A stretch of DNA of 64,000 nucleotides from Phallusia mammillata (lineage: Eukaryota; Chordata; Ascidiacea; Phlebobranchia; Ascidiidae): the NCBI GenBank assembly GCA_003260075.1, contig QLIY01000009.1, positions 100,289 through 164,288 on the forward strand, given 5' to 3'. Below are positions 22,403 to 36,800 of this stretch, one piece after another. The position numbers and the translations under genes are program-made. The notes under the pieces were generated by a model that made no database searches, was not told where the DNA came from, and saw only the letters and a list, made by a program, of their open reading frames with translations. Within the stretch, counting starts at the first letter, position 1. Each line of letters opens with the position of its first letter.

Positions 22403-24007
22403 GGGCAACACCAGAACACGTGATCATGTGCCGTGACGTCACCATCCCACGCGCCTCGGGACGAGAGATAACGACTCCTTTTTTCTCGACTGTCGCCTGT
22501 TTGACTGACGCGGGCTAGGCGAGTTACGCCACATTTAGGTTTTACACAGCAACCCACGCTAAAGCATCCCTATCTTTCGAGTGCTCGCGACAATCTGACA
22601 AGCAACATCGGGAAATCTCTGGCAATCAAACTCTTACTTTGGCGTCCAATGATGCCTAACAATAGCCAAGTTTTCCGCTAACACAAAACAGGTGAGTTTA
22701 ACTGCCACCTTCTGCTCCTTAATGAGTAATTTGATTGGCCGTGGATGCTCGGCGGCCGGGTGTTTGGCACGCTGAGTACTATTAACCTCTTCCAAACTAT
22801 TTGCACAGGTACTTTCCATATGCTGAGAGCTGTTATTATTCGAAACAGAAAGAAGAACATTGCCTCGTTGCACAATTTGAAAAGTTAGACAGTATGAGTT
22901 CACTTTTTGCATACGAGCAACGTATTTGGTGGAGGTATGAGCGTGTGGTGCTTTGTGCGCATTACGTTTGGGGATTTAATGTTTGTGAGAAACGATTCTG
23001 TGAGGTATCAATTGTTGGATAGTGACTTTTCAATTTATAACGTAGCCCTTGAATCTTGGGTGTTTCATTGTCTTGACTCCAAAATGCCAAACAAGGGGTT
23101 GCAAATGAGTTTTACACACGCTCGTGCGGTAAGTTTCACATGATGTGACTAATGTGTTTTTGACCGAACACAATCTTTGCCAGCCCGACAAAGGGGCTTT
23201 TAGTGTTGCAACAACATATATGTGATTGAAAAATTGCCAGAATACTGGAAATAATTCATTCGAACTACAGTATAGTTGTGGTATAGACCAGTAATCATGA
23301 CTCATAGGGATTTCTGATTCTATAGTGTGAAAACGCATGTAGTGTCAATCAACGGGGTGTATTATAGTTGGAATTTCCTTAAACAAGTTATTTAGCCAAG
23401 TGCGAATGCGGAAACATTACAAAATACAAAACATCCTTTAATTGCCAGTTGCAACATGACGAATCCACAATCAATACATGACGTTATACATTGCATTTTT
23501 AACCTACATTGTCCTAATTTGCTATTACTTTAATGGATTTCCTTATTTGAACTTAACGAGCCAAAATTTTCTGATTACATTTAAAAGTGCGAGAGAAATG
23601 ACCGAGGGCAATCAACAATTACTGGATGCTGTACTGAGAGAAATTACCCCACAGGGCGTGTTTAATGGCACGTGCGGACGGTATTTTCATGCCCGGCAGG
23701 TCCTCAACATAGCTCTGTGTCGTGTGGTATATTTGGGGGGTTGTCTAATTGTGGTAAAGTCTCTTCGATTGTTTCACACCCGACACTTACATATTCTGGT
23801 AACATTTAAATTCAAAAATTTCCACCCTTGAAATATTTCCTAAGACTTTCTCCCAATGGGTCCCATAAGCCCCTTTTTAGAAATGCATTATTTATTATTG
23901 TTTTAAGCATGTGAACTGCACGACAACCAACGGTCTGCATGCGAAGCATCATGTTGTTTAGTCACAATGTATGCTGTGCGTAAATTTTGATCAAAAGCAA
24001 TAAAATG

Positions 24008-24045
<38 letters not shown>

Positions 24046-25652
24046 ATTAAAACCACATAAGTACCAATCTCTTTACCCATGCCTCATTTATATAATCACC
24101 TTTAAAATTTTGACTCCACCATCTTAGTATCAGCTAAGAGAAGCTTAAAATGCCAACTTATTCTCATAAAACTTCAAAGTCGGTCATTGGTTCCCAGCCA
24201 CTCAACTCAAATTGCCTACGTCGGTTAAAAATTACTGGTCTAAACTCTAGTCTAAAGCATGGGGATTATATCAAAGCAAAAAACACACGATTTGTAATAC
24301 GAGAAGTTTAAACAAAAATATACCTTCCAAATGATGACGTTGTTGTTTATTTTTGCTAATAGGACTTTTCGTTTTAGCACAAAAAAGCTACAAACCATAT
24401 TCAGTATGAAGACGAGAGCCAACGAAAATTTTTATTTGTGGAATTTATATTTGCATTAGTGGACTGGCTCCTCTCAAACAATCCGTAAATGGGCATTGGC
24501 GGACCATGCCAAACAATTAAGCATCACTTTGGGCTGCATTGGTCAGGTTTAACCAAAACGTGTCATATCCTAATCGGCAACAAATCGGCAAGATTCCTTG
24601 GCGCTGCCATGCGCGATGAACACAGACAAACGATACAGCCCGGAAATAGTCGACGAGACCACGCTTCTTTAGATTCTACGTCAAAAGCGCAGGCGCGGTT
24701 TTATTTATAGATCACACGGCCTCTGGTGACGTACTTGTTTACGCGTCATCGACTGAAGGGTGCTCACATGGTCACTATCACGTTGAAATCTTGCTTTTGG
24801 TTTTGAACAGTGCAGTCCAACGCCTGGCACCCGTGGTACAACAATTTGCGGCAAAACAAAGGGTGACAAAAGATATTATCGCTCTTTCCTTTGCGTGGGA
24901 TCTTCGAAATATGAGACCCACCGTTTTCGACCTTCATCTCTTACGGCTGTGTCTTCTGAAAACATTATCCAACTGGTAACTTTGAAAAACACACACATCT
25001 GGTTTGTACCGGGACTAATCATTGAAAAAGAGTAGCATTTTTTTGGTATTTTTTCCTGCCAGGACGATAATTGAACGTAGTTAACATGTAACTGACAAAT
25101 GAACCATATTTTCAACATAAGGCCTCAACCAACTACCAACCAAATTGTGTTTTAACTCTTTAACACTTTTCACAAACTTTTTAACCACCCTGTAAATGTT
25201 TTGCACACGACGCATCGTAAAACGATTCCGCCACATTTACATGTTTGACGTTTTACATACGTATATGACATTAAAATATTGCTGATTACTCACGACAAGT
25301 ATTTGCATTGAACGAAAACTTCGATTTGCATTGAACGTGGACATAACTGACCCGACCGTCCTCGCGGCCGTAGACGCACGCAGCAGTGTCTACAAAATAT
25401 TTGGTGTTTTGCCAGACGTTCCAATGTACAGCACGAGGAGAGCAGCAGGAATTTTGCGGGAAAGTTTTGAGCTTTAAGTCAATGTGTTCCATCGTTTTCC
25501 TCTTTGCAGATTTTGAAGGTAATGTTTAACCCCAAGTTCTTGAAACCAATGGAAACGTTTTGTTAATACCCTGAATTTTAAAACTTAACAAATTTTGCTT
25601 ACTTTTATTTGCTCCTAAAGCATGTCAAATTTTTCTTCGGGTTTAAATTTAT
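22403..25652. other. Intergenic stretch without a recognised gene
   Basis: Several ORFs of 60-117 codons lie here (the longest plus-strand one at 23478-23831 has a hydrophobic start and no known domain). A minus-strand cysteine-containing ORF at 25286-25492 ends at a GTGAGT donor-like site and could be an isolated exon. Nothing connects them into a gene. Confidence 0.4.
24009..24045. other. 37-base C-run, probable gap filler
   Basis: An uninterrupted C-run in AT-rich intergenic sequence, with no duplicated flank visible. Reads like the 80-base runs, not like a natural microsatellite. Confidence 0.6.
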
Positions 25653-26092
25653 ACCGATTGGAAACCTCTGAATTAACGTAAAGCGTCGAATCAATAACAA
25701 AAATTGGGCAACCAAGAAATTGTAAAAAGCCTTATCGGGTTTTCCAAAATGCACAAATATAGGCTACTTAAAGGGCAAAAATGCTTTGACGCACGCAATG
25801 TTGTTTCAAGTTCCAACATCACGCCGTACAATGGTGGGGTTTGTGTTTCGATTTCCTTACCTACATAAAATATCACATATCGAACATCATAAGCTTTGTA
25901 ATTGTCTTTTGCAAAACCAAACCTGCAAAACAGCATTCCCCCCCCCCCAAAGCATTTTTGCCCTTTAAGTAGCCTATATTTGTGCATTTTGGAAAATCCG
26001 ATAAGGCTTTTTACAATTTCTTGGTTGCCCAATGTTTGTTATTGATTCGACGCTTTACGTTAATTCAGAGGTTCCCAATCGTCCCCCCCCCC
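25653..26092. other. Inverted duplicate bounded by C-runs 25938-25948 and 26083-26092
   Basis: 25653-25788 is repeated in reverse orientation at 25949-26082 with few differences, over roughly 135 bp. The inverted copy sits exactly between two C-runs, as if a small contig had been placed backwards. Confidence 0.85.
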
Positions 26093-28912
26093 GAATCTTA
26101 TGAATCATATGTCACAACAACAGGGATGGAAGACCTGGAAGCCAACCGCAAATTGTTCGTGCCAGTTGGACAAGCCGATAAGCAACCACAATGCAATCCG
26201 CTTTCGACAGGCGCAAACACAATGCGGGTAGACTTAACATTGCTCTGAAGATGAGCCAAGCCTGTGCAAGTCGCTTTTCTTTGAGCATGACGAACTCCAT
26301 GACCGCAAATACTTGTTGAACCCAAGGTGACCTACAAGGTGCCGAATTCTTCTCAAAACCACCGTTATGCTGACGTAATTCGGTACAGGGATACCAGTTG
26401 TCGCGCCACAAATAAGTCAAGTATTTAAACACAAGATTGGACGAGGAAATAATGGCTGGAAGCGATAATGGAATGTTGTGCATCTGGCTGGCCTTAAAAC
26501 TCGGAAAAGCTTAGTTGGATTTTTCTAAATGCGTCACCCGCCGTTTGTCGATTGCTTGGGATGTAATAGTTCCCGTAGGCAACAATTACGTCGCTCCCGT
26601 ACAACAACTGTTGTTTACATACACTTTACAGTGAAAGCGTGGAATTAAACGCTTAACTACTTAGCGCTTGGCGTCCTTGTATTATTGGGTATGTCCAACC
26701 TGTCTGAAACGCTTTATTGCCAAATAAGGCCATTTGGTTGACAAGGCAGGTAAAAATGTCACCGTGGATTTTGAGGCCAGTCCCGGGCCACAAGATATTT
26801 CAGATTGCATTCCAGTTGGATTTAATCGGCTGCAACATGCAAGCAACTGACGTGCTTGTTATATAAAGCTGGGTTCCTATAATGTCAGGTTTGATTATGT
26901 ATAGTGTGCATGTTGGATAATGGAACGTTATTTGGTCCTGACCTAAACATCCGTCACAAATTTTTGTCTGTTGATTATGTCATTTGTGAATGTATACCGA
27001 ACGCGATACAATTGTTTCGGCTAAATACGAGTGCATGCGTTGCGTAAAATAGATAATAACAACGTAGCTACGATTCAGAAATCAGTGTTCACATAACCCA
27101 AATGTTGCATAATGTTTTAAAATTTATGTGTATATCTTTGTGGCTTATTTTTATGTTATGGGATTAAGTGTTTATTTTAAATCAAACATTTGGCAGTATC
27201 ATTTCTTTCTCTCGTAAACTTTTCCTCCTCGTAAATATTTTTGTATCGAATGCTTTGTGCGTCATCATTAAACGACCACAAGTTATAGACATAGATATAG
27301 GCTAAGTGTATGACAACACAAACCGATACGACGTCATCGCGCTTTTCGATAAAAATCTCACGTCCACGGAAACAGGCAAAGTGTCACTGCATGTTTTTTT
27401 ATCAAACAGAAAGGTCACAGTTCGAAACCGCCGCATTTTCAGTTTTGTGGTAGAAAATAAAACATGACTGTTTCTTCCTTCCAAGTGGAATTTTGTGCTA
27501 ATTATATCTCAACCGGTCATGGGATCTTTAGATGAACTCTGTTTGCAATGGTAGATCAATGGAAGTTGAAATGTTTAATTATTGAAAAGTTGCTTGTTTT
27601 TGCAATAATTTGTAGCAATGAAACGGTCTGAAAATACAACCGTCGCATTTACTTCCGCAAATGTTGCAAATAGCTTCAGGCTTCTAATCCCAGCAGATTG
27701 CATAAAAATCTGATAAACAAAAACATTATTTGAGGTTAAAAGCATGGAAAATTGGGGCGTTTTCCGGCTCAAGTATGGAGTCAAACTGGTAGGATGAAAG
27801 CCACAAAACCTAATGTAGGCATTGACCATCCCATAAGCCTCCTACACAAATACAAACTTGGCAATTCAACAACGCCCCCAACATAACCACTAATGCCGTT
27901 TGAAGGTCATTTTGGGATGGTGTAGCCACTCAAAATCGTTATACATAGTAGATCTTTTTCGTAACAACCTTGGCGATCGGCTTCTGGTTGTCAAGTTTTT
28001 ATTGCACCCGGTCGATCAAAGAAACCCAATACCTCGACATGGAAAAACCCGTCAGACTGACAGTGATATAATTTAGCAACTGATTTCTTCTCTTCTGTAA
28101 TTGATTGCGTTTAAACTATTATTTTAATATCCTTCGATCTGCGATGGTATCTTGCACAAACAAATACTGAGACACAAATCAGTTCGGATCAAAGAACATA
28201 TTTTCCAGGCGCGTTTTCCCATTTAAAATCTCGTCCTACCCAACAGTTTGTCAATTGACATGAAACGACTTAAAATTGACATGAAAACGAGTTTCGTGTT
28301 GTCATATTGCAAAGTACAACAATTTCGTACGAGGTGTGACTTTAATGTCAATGAATCCCAAATTAACTCCAACAGTCAGCGTGTAAGATATCAATCATGT
28401 CATTTATACCTGTTTGTTTGAATAGTATATTGTTGGGGTTGAGGCTGATTGTGCAATGGTTACTAAAGCACGTTAGGAAGATTTTAAGGTACAAGCCTTT
28501 AAAACCTGGACCCATTAAAGTCCGAACTCTCCCTGTCCGGCTTATCTGTCTCGCAGAAGCACTGTTCAACTTTCAACTGATGGGGTGAATTTGAGTAGAA
28601 AGAGAGTTTGGTTAATAGGTCAAGTTTATGGAAGAAGCGTTTTAACAGTTGGTATACGACCTGTTGTCGATTACAATCCTGCAAATAACGTGTCCTAGTT
28701 CGGATTCCTATACTCTGTCCTTTGGCGCCACCACGTGTCACCGCTTACATTCTAATTCATTAGCGTTTACATTTTGGCCACTTGAAATGTTTTCTGTCAA
28801 ACCCATACCGCACGTTTAGGCTACATCATTTATTGTGGTTTCTGCGCCAGACTCATAAAACAAACTGTAGCTATACGTTACACTACTCGAAAGGACATTT
28901 AAAAAGGCATTT
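26093..28912. other. Intergenic stretch without a recognised gene
   Basis: A minus-strand ORF at 26112-26483 overlaps, in another frame, a cysteine-rich reading (26098-26325, HCGCLSACP). Neither has a signal peptide or a partner exon I can defend. The rest is AT-rich and featureless. Confidence 0.4.
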
Positions 28913-29075
28913 TCATCACATGTTTTGTAACTTGACAGTTCAAAGACATATTGTTAGAGAGACACACACTGGTACAAACTAACAGACCCGCCCCCCCCCC
29001 TCATCACATGTTTTGTAACTTGACAGTTCAAAGACATATTGTTAGAGATGCACACACTGGTACAGACTAACAGAT
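28913..29075. other. Assembly join: C-run 28991-29000
   Basis: CATCACATGTTTTGTAACTT begins both copies (28913-28986 and 29002-29075). Confidence 0.8.
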
Positions 29076-29751
29076 CCAACTTCAGGGACAAAAGAAAATG
29101 AGTTTTATGTTGTCATGTTTGAAAGCAAGATACACGAAATTACAAAATACTAAAATAACACCACACCACCGTTTTAATTAAATCTCGCGTACTTGTACTT
29201 GGAAGCGCAAAACAAAAAGAAAATAGTGCAAACATATTTCAGAGTGCTTTAAAGCAAGGTCGACGTACAGTTGTGTTTAGACAAGTATATGGAATGTTGA
29301 CTGGTGATGGTGACACATAAATCTGGACTCCCTATGGTTAAACTATAGTGTAACAACATTAATCTATGAATACCAAAACTACAAGCGACATACACAAACT
29401 AGGAGCTTTAAAAACGGTCACAGTCCGCATAAAATAAAGAATAATTAAGGAGATACTATGCAGAATATACTGCAAAAAATATAGTTTCAAATGGTGTCAA
29501 TATTTATTTGATAGGGTATTTGATACGGGTATAGGGATCTTGTTTGCTTTTTTTATAAGACACGTTCAAAAAACAAGGGTATGGAACGAATACAAATAAA
29601 GGCTGCTTTAAGTGTCAAATCTAACAAATAATGCAAACTTGAAAAAAGAAATAAAGTTCAAAGTAACACAAAATTGAAGGCGCTTTTATTTCATTTTAAC
29701 AAATTTAAAATAAAATAAAAAAAGAAATGGGTATTTTTTAATCTTTAAACC

Positions 29752-29880
29752 TTACAAAATCGTGGAAAACATGCAAAATGCACTTTATTAATGTTTTTAA
29801 ATCACTAGCATACCCCCCCCCCTTACAAAATCGTGGAAAACATGCAAAATGCACTTTATTAATGTTTTTAGATCACTAGC
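29752..29880. other. Assembly join: C-run 29813-29822
   Basis: CTTACAAAATCGTGGAAAAC begins both copies (about 29752-29810 and 29823-29880). Confidence 0.8.
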
Positions 29881-30853
29881 TATGCTACCTATGACAAGAA
29901 ACAAAACAATCAGTAATACGAGCAGCCAATATTACTGACTAAGATACAAATTACGAAAAAAAAAACTTTTAAACTGTATATAATACGCAAGTCAAGTTAC
30001 ACAGTGCAGTTCTTACAACTGCCATAATTTTGGTAATAATTTGTACTATTCGATACTGCAAAGTTGAGAAAAAGTTTATTAGGGCCTGAACTATGAACCG
30101 ATTATGAAATAAAACTATAACTATTCCTACTAAACAGCATTCACCTTCTACAAAGACACTGTACACAAAAGTTAGATCGAATAACTCTACGTTTTAATCA
30201 CACTGCCATTGCGTCAACACTTCTGGCTTTATCTGCATGCATTACTGGGGTTATTATAAAGGGAAAATGGACTAGGCCTGCTTAGTGAAGAAGTAACGCG
30301 TATAGGTGCGAAAACAATTGCGGTTTAACAACTTAGTTACAAAACAGGAGGCAAGCTACAATAACAACAGGTTTCGGTGGACAAATCGTTATGGCTGTTG
30401 TTTTGTGTATAACTATACAGATACAGAGTATAAATTTAATCAGCACAAGGCAAAAAAATATTATTTAAACAGTAACCCAATACCTGAAGCATTTAATAAA
30501 CGCGAGACTTTTACGCTTTTTGGTAACATGAGAATGTGGAATAAGAGTTTGTTCCCATCAAAATGACTTGATAAAAGGTTTTATTTTGAAGTTAAACGAT
30601 TACGACTTATATGAAATAAAACAGTACGTCTTGATAACCAGATAATTTAACCTGTAATTTGGCATACGTACAGTATTTTTTAGTATATGTATGTTTATCA
30701 TCTAAAACCAAGCAACAGGGGCACAACTAACGTCGGCTACATTTGTACGTTCAGTCACATGGTGGCGGAAAAGAGCAAAACTAAAACACAACGCATTGCC
30801 TTTCATACTTTCTAACGGCTACTTGTTTTTAACTGCAGTGCAGCCAGCCGGTG
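29881..30853. other. 3' flank of GALNT7
   Basis: AT-rich sequence downstream of the GALNT7 stop codon, presumably including its 3' UTR. No gene recognised; a specific polyadenylation site is not assigned. Confidence 0.5.
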
Positions 30854-33800
30854 TTACGTCGATTTGATTTTGTTTATTTCCCATCTCTGTCCCTTTTTCT
30901 TTGTGTCGCAATCAGCGAGGAAAACGTTGTGTACAAGTTCTCCTCGTTCTAAACACTTGCCTGTGATGGTGTGCTCAATCGACTTGTCAGCCTGTAACAT
31001 TTCACTCGAAAGTTTAAAAGTGCCACCAAACGACTACAACTTTAAAAACACTTTTCAGTGAATACGCTGACCTAAATGCCGATTTAAAATTGTTCCAAAG
31101 TTTAGTTCGTTATCCGTCCAGTATATTGTCTGCTTAAACCATTAGCAAGACAAGCAAGACAAGCAAGACAAGCAAGACAAGCAAGACAAGCAACGCAATT
31201 AAAGCAAGAAATGAACGAGATTGGTATATTTAATGTTGTGTTTTTTAGCCCATTTACTCAAAACACACACTCTGTTAAAACATGCCGATAGATTATATTG
31301 GTCCAAGCTTTAAAACAGCATACAATCGGCAAAGTGTTTATATGTGTTTGCCACAAAGACAACAGTAAAAACGCGAGTCATTACATTTTAAGCATGATTT
31401 TCGCATTCACGACGCTTCATCTACAGTTTCCAGGTTACAATAATAACTACATCAAATTGTCAACAACTTTTTGTGTTTATAACATCAATAACTTACCAGG
31501 TTATGATTCCACTCTCGGTTCTCCGTAGTGTCACAATGCACCACAGTAATTTTACCGTTTCTGATCGTTACACATTGATCGTATTGAGCAAGTTGATTTG
31601 CTTCACTTAACCGAAACAACTGATTTCCGCCCATCCTGTGACAATATCCCGTCTCCAACGCTCCGTTCCCGTTCTTATGCCCCATGCTGTCCAAGCACTG
31701 TTGTGTGTCCACACCTCGAATCTAGAATATTGAAACGGATAGTAATGTAACATTGAAAACCAGGATTTCAATTATGCATAAGGTTACGATTTTCAGGTTT
31801 CAAGTCCAAGATTGGTAAATTAAAACAATTTGAGAAGATTACATGAATTACGTTTTTTTTCCAGATAGCTGTGTATATGCCGCCCTTATACGAATTCAAA
31901 ATTACCTGTAGTGGTACGTTTGCTCGGAAAAAAATCATAAATGTTTTTTTACACAGAATTCAATGACCCTTTTTTATTTTTAATAGTCCTACAGAATAAT
32001 TCGACGAAGATCGTAGTATTTCCCGCTTATGCCGATATAGTAATTATTATTCTTTTTCTGCTTTGTTCTGGGAAAAAAAGAAAACGTTCAACACTCTGAA
32101 ACGAAAGCGTATTTTCCTAGAAGCAAACTTGTGCAAAAAATAAATGTTAAACGTGTTAAACGAGCCACATATCCGGTCTACATCCGGGTACAATAATCTT
32201 TTTGCTTGTGACGTGAATTATGACGTAGAACTTTGGTCACGACACGTAGTGAGAGAAAAGGGGGGTGAGTACATCAGTATCCGGGATTAAATTGGGTTAA
32301 ATACATTTTATGCTCCAAATGTCACGTAGTCGACCTGGTTACTTCGATAATATTCTAAAACGTGATGCTGGAAATCCAATAAGCGAGCAGTTTGCAACGT
32401 CTTAATGTGGAACATGAGTATTTATATCAATTAACAGAAAAAGTTAATTTATAATTTATATTTTTTCTACACATACGTTACATATGATGCCAAAGTTTTT
32501 GCTGATCAAATTCATCGCATTTTTTACAGTTGGTTTGAATAACTAATCTAAAAATGTAGAATAACGTTTATATTTCTGTTGCGTATGGCAAAACAAACAA
32601 CGAACAGCTGACAAGTTAAAAACAACATACGAGACAAACAAGCATACTTAAAAAAAATATTTTTACATATAGCAAGAAGCTATTTCTTTGCACACCCCCC
32701 CCCCCTGTTGCGTATGGCAAAACAAACAACGAACAGCTGACAAGTTAAAAACATCATACGAGACAAACAAGCATACTTAAAAATTTTTTTTTACATATAG
32801 CAAGAAGCTATTTCTTTCAAACTTAAAGCATATTAACAAACAAAGGTCATTAAACACTAATCTGTGCCTTAATATTTCAAAAGCGCTTCCTATTGTGTAG
32901 TGATGGTAAAACTGATGAAATAATCCCAATACAGCAAGTGCACAGAAGGACAGCCTTATTTCGACATTTACTGATTCATCTAGAAACAATAACTATTTCT
33001 AGCCAACCATTTGTAACTGATGATTTATGCGAAAAACATGAGTCACGCAAGGACAACATTGCTCGACTCAAGATATTTCCTCNCAACATTGCTCGACTGA
33101 AGATATTTCCTCATAACTACGTGTATTACAACCAAGAAGAAAATAAAAATCTGGAAAATGCTAATTTAATTTTAGGTTATAAGTTACACGACATTTTTTT
33201 CAAATAGTTAGGAAATCAGAACGCTAAAAATTAAAATAAGCTCTTTAATATTAGATTTAACTTTTGCTGATGGCCCAAATTAATAGTCATGTTGATATTT
33301 GGCAGTAGTGCGGGGAAAATAGTCTAAAATTTTTTTTACCTCTCCCCATTCTTTGTTCTTCGGCGGCAATGGAAAACTTTCTTTGATGTCGTAGGCGATA
33401 TTGTCCATGAACCATTCAAAGCTTTTGCAATTGTGGTCTTTACGGTATTTGACCTGCAAGGAAGCAACGAAGTGTATTAAGCGTTAAATATCCAGGGTCT
33501 TTAAATTGTGTTTAACTGTCATTAATTGTCCATGGTTTTAAAAAAGGCTGAACATTTTATTGACACTTAAACCGTTACGACAAATTGAACAAGTTTTATT
33601 TTTGACGTTATCGTGAAAAATTCGTATATCTTTGGTAACATTTTGAAATCGCTGAATTTTTAGGCGAAATAACAAATTAATTGTTTGCACACAAATAAGT
33701 TAAGTTTTCATATCCGCACTTGATTAATGCAAATTAGCTGCAGAGTTGATCGAAACTAATGTTGCGGCGACAAATTTCCATAAACACAGCGTGCCAGGTC

Positions 33801-36800
33801 TGATTCATCCACTGCATTGTGATTGCCTTTCTGCCGTCACCACGCTGACGCATGACCACGTCACACCAGAGAAAACATGCGGAAGGGCCGAAAATAGCTC
33901 GACCAGACCACAAGGCCGATGACAGTTAGCACGGTCGCAGTAAATACACTAAGAATATAAATTTCCTCGCAATGTTTGTGTGTGTGTGTGTGAGGATTAT
34001 TCCAGCGAAACAGCAACTGTCTGTGACTCGACGTGGATTTATGGACCCGCAAAACTACTACGGACGAGTCACAAACGCCAGGAATAAACTAAAATATATT
34101 CGTTTGAAACGTGTCTTCGCCGGCATGGCTGGTAAACACATAGGCGTGGAGTGTTTGATACTAGTTATAGAAATCGTGCTTGTTTTTGATCTAAGCTTTA
34201 AATAGCAATCATTTAAGTATACTTTACATATAGTATGTATTTTAATTTTTTGGTCGGAAAATGTGTCACCAAATATTAAACAACGCTTTGCCTAAGTTAA
34301 AAAGGTCAAAAAATCTTGGAATTTGCATGGGAAGACATTGATTTAACTGGTCGTCTCAGCATACAATCTTGTCATATTTAAAGTCACATGAGTTCAATCC
34401 TTAATATTCCGCCGTTGCTCTAAAATCCATTTACTTCTTGCAAAGATATTGTTTGATCACGCTTGGTCATTGCGTAATATTTAATACTCGTAAAATATCA
34501 ATAACTCATAAAGTTCTGCCAAAACCAATAACAGACGTCTGATGTGTAATTCCGCTGTTTAACCCAAAAGACGGGTTTCCAATTTTTTTTTTGCATTATT
34601 CGTGAAAGGTTTGAACTTTCACAGCGTTCGACATCTCACGTCGAATCCCACCCTTGCGGTAAAACGTGTTCCCGCACCGGACCTCCCGATCCTAATTAGT
34701 TCACACTTCGTGCACGAAACAGCTGCATGGTGCAACAGAGACCAAGGCTAACCCAAACCTGAAGATATCGGAAATTTATCACAGGCAGATTAGGTATACG
34801 CCACACCCAAATAGAAAAAGGCCCTGTTCCGTGTGTTCCAATCGATTTTATAGGCAGATTCGGTCAATTTTGTTTATGTATGTTTTTTTTTACTGATCCA
34901 GTAACGTTTGAAAATTCAGTACTGTACGGAAACTTACCTGTGCCGAAATATCACCGTACGGCATGTTGATCGTCTCGGGTCTGCTTGCGTAAAAATACTC
35001 TTTGTAATCATCCCACCACGTTTCTACGACACGAATGTAATTCTGGGACAGAAAAGCGGGATAAAAATGTAATAAAACATTGCAGACAGTCAAAAACACA
35101 ATTTTAGCCATAAAAATTAAAAACTCTAGTTTATAACGCGAAAAAAACCCCCCCCCCTAATAAAACATTGCAGACAGTCAAAAACACAATTTTAGCCATA
35201 AAAATCAAAAAATCTAGTTTATAACGCGGTAAAATCTATGTACAAGATACATGGTCAAGAATTAAATAAAATGCACAATGTCCTTGAAGAGGTAATTAAA
35301 TGGTAAACATCCTGAGCGAATTTATCTGAAGAACTTACCCTTAAACTTGGATTTGATGGAACGTATTCAGGTGGGGGGTTTCCACTCCATCCTGGTAATC
35401 TGTACACGTGACCGATACGTGAACAGGGCACAAAGAGGACCTCTCCTCCACACATCCATATCTGGAAATACACAACCACAATACAAAGGGTATTTTCGAG
35501 TCTATACATTCTAAATTGTAGTGTACGGTGTTGAAAATTTAGAATGGTTTACTTTACGGCTTTAAGCTATGGGTTGTATAGTTACGTAACCGGAATGCTG
35601 TTAAATAAATAGGGTGCTCAGAGGAATACAAATGTTTGTTTAAATATGGCCCTGTGAACAAGCTGTGTTGTTAGCGTACATTTGCTTAACTGAGAGTATT
35701 TAAACTGAACAGTATCTAACCCTTCAACGGGCAACATGGTCATCGATGATCACCGTTTATTTAATTCAACTAGAAGGGTGGCTTAGCACATTTTGTTGTT
35801 GCATTTACACTATAACCTATTTTAAAACATTAATATATTTCCTATGCTTATTTTGTATTGGGTCCCATATTAGCCATCGTCTTTTATAACCTTAGTCGTT
35901 TCTGCAGGCAAAAACTCATGGGTCCCCACACATGCAAAGTTGAAAATAATGCAATTCAAGAGATAACCATGAGAAAGTCGGGTGTTGTAAGGTAAAACAC
36001 AGTGATCGGCACTGGGCTTAAATAATAATACTATGTAGAATACAAACTATAAAATTAGATTCACCCCAGATATTGGTTGAAGTATGTCCTATTTAACGTT
36101 TTAAAAAACTGACCCATTTTAGGGGGCTAGTAGGGCAACTAATTGGGTTCGACACACAAACTAAAAAATATATAAAAACCACAATGACTCAATCAATAGT
36201 ACTGCAAAATTTCAGCCCAATCCGCCAATGTTTAAAATTTCGACCACTAGAGGTGTTTTGAGCAACAACCGTTAATGTTTCTGACGTCATAGGGCTGTTA
36301 ACAAGCCCCTAACTGCCATGGCGCAAAAACGACCACCAAGCAACCCACCAACGAGCAACATACAACTGGTTGCCCTTGTAACACTATTGCTCCAAAGAAA
36401 TCTTTCGTTTGTGGTGCCCAGTAACATACAAATACGTTTTACACTTTAGGGGCTTGTGGGGTAAATGTTAGGACTACAGGGTTGAACACAACAATCGACA
36501 CCTATAAATGGCATACTATACAAGAAATCCAAATTTCAGCCAATTCTGACACTGTTTAAAAACTCACCCATTTTAGGGGGCTAGCGGGGTAAATACTGGG
36601 GTTATCAACAAAAACAAAGTGGGATGCACATCTACATAACTATATCTACCATCTGTGTAAATTTCAGCCAAATCCATCAAACATTTGATGGAAAAACGAG
36701 TCGGACAAACTTTGGGGAGAAAAAAAATGAAAGAAAAACAAACAAAAACAATTTGAGTAAAATCAATATGTGTCCCCTTCAGGGGAGGGGACCCATAATA

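Noticed and set aside
23478..23831. 117-codon plus-strand ORF with a hydrophobic start
   Set aside because: No domain, no splice partners and no neighbouring exons; chance ORF of this size is plausible.
31144..31195. CRISPR-like or satellite array
   Set aside because: Nine-base units with no spacers; an ordinary tandem repeat in a eukaryotic intron.
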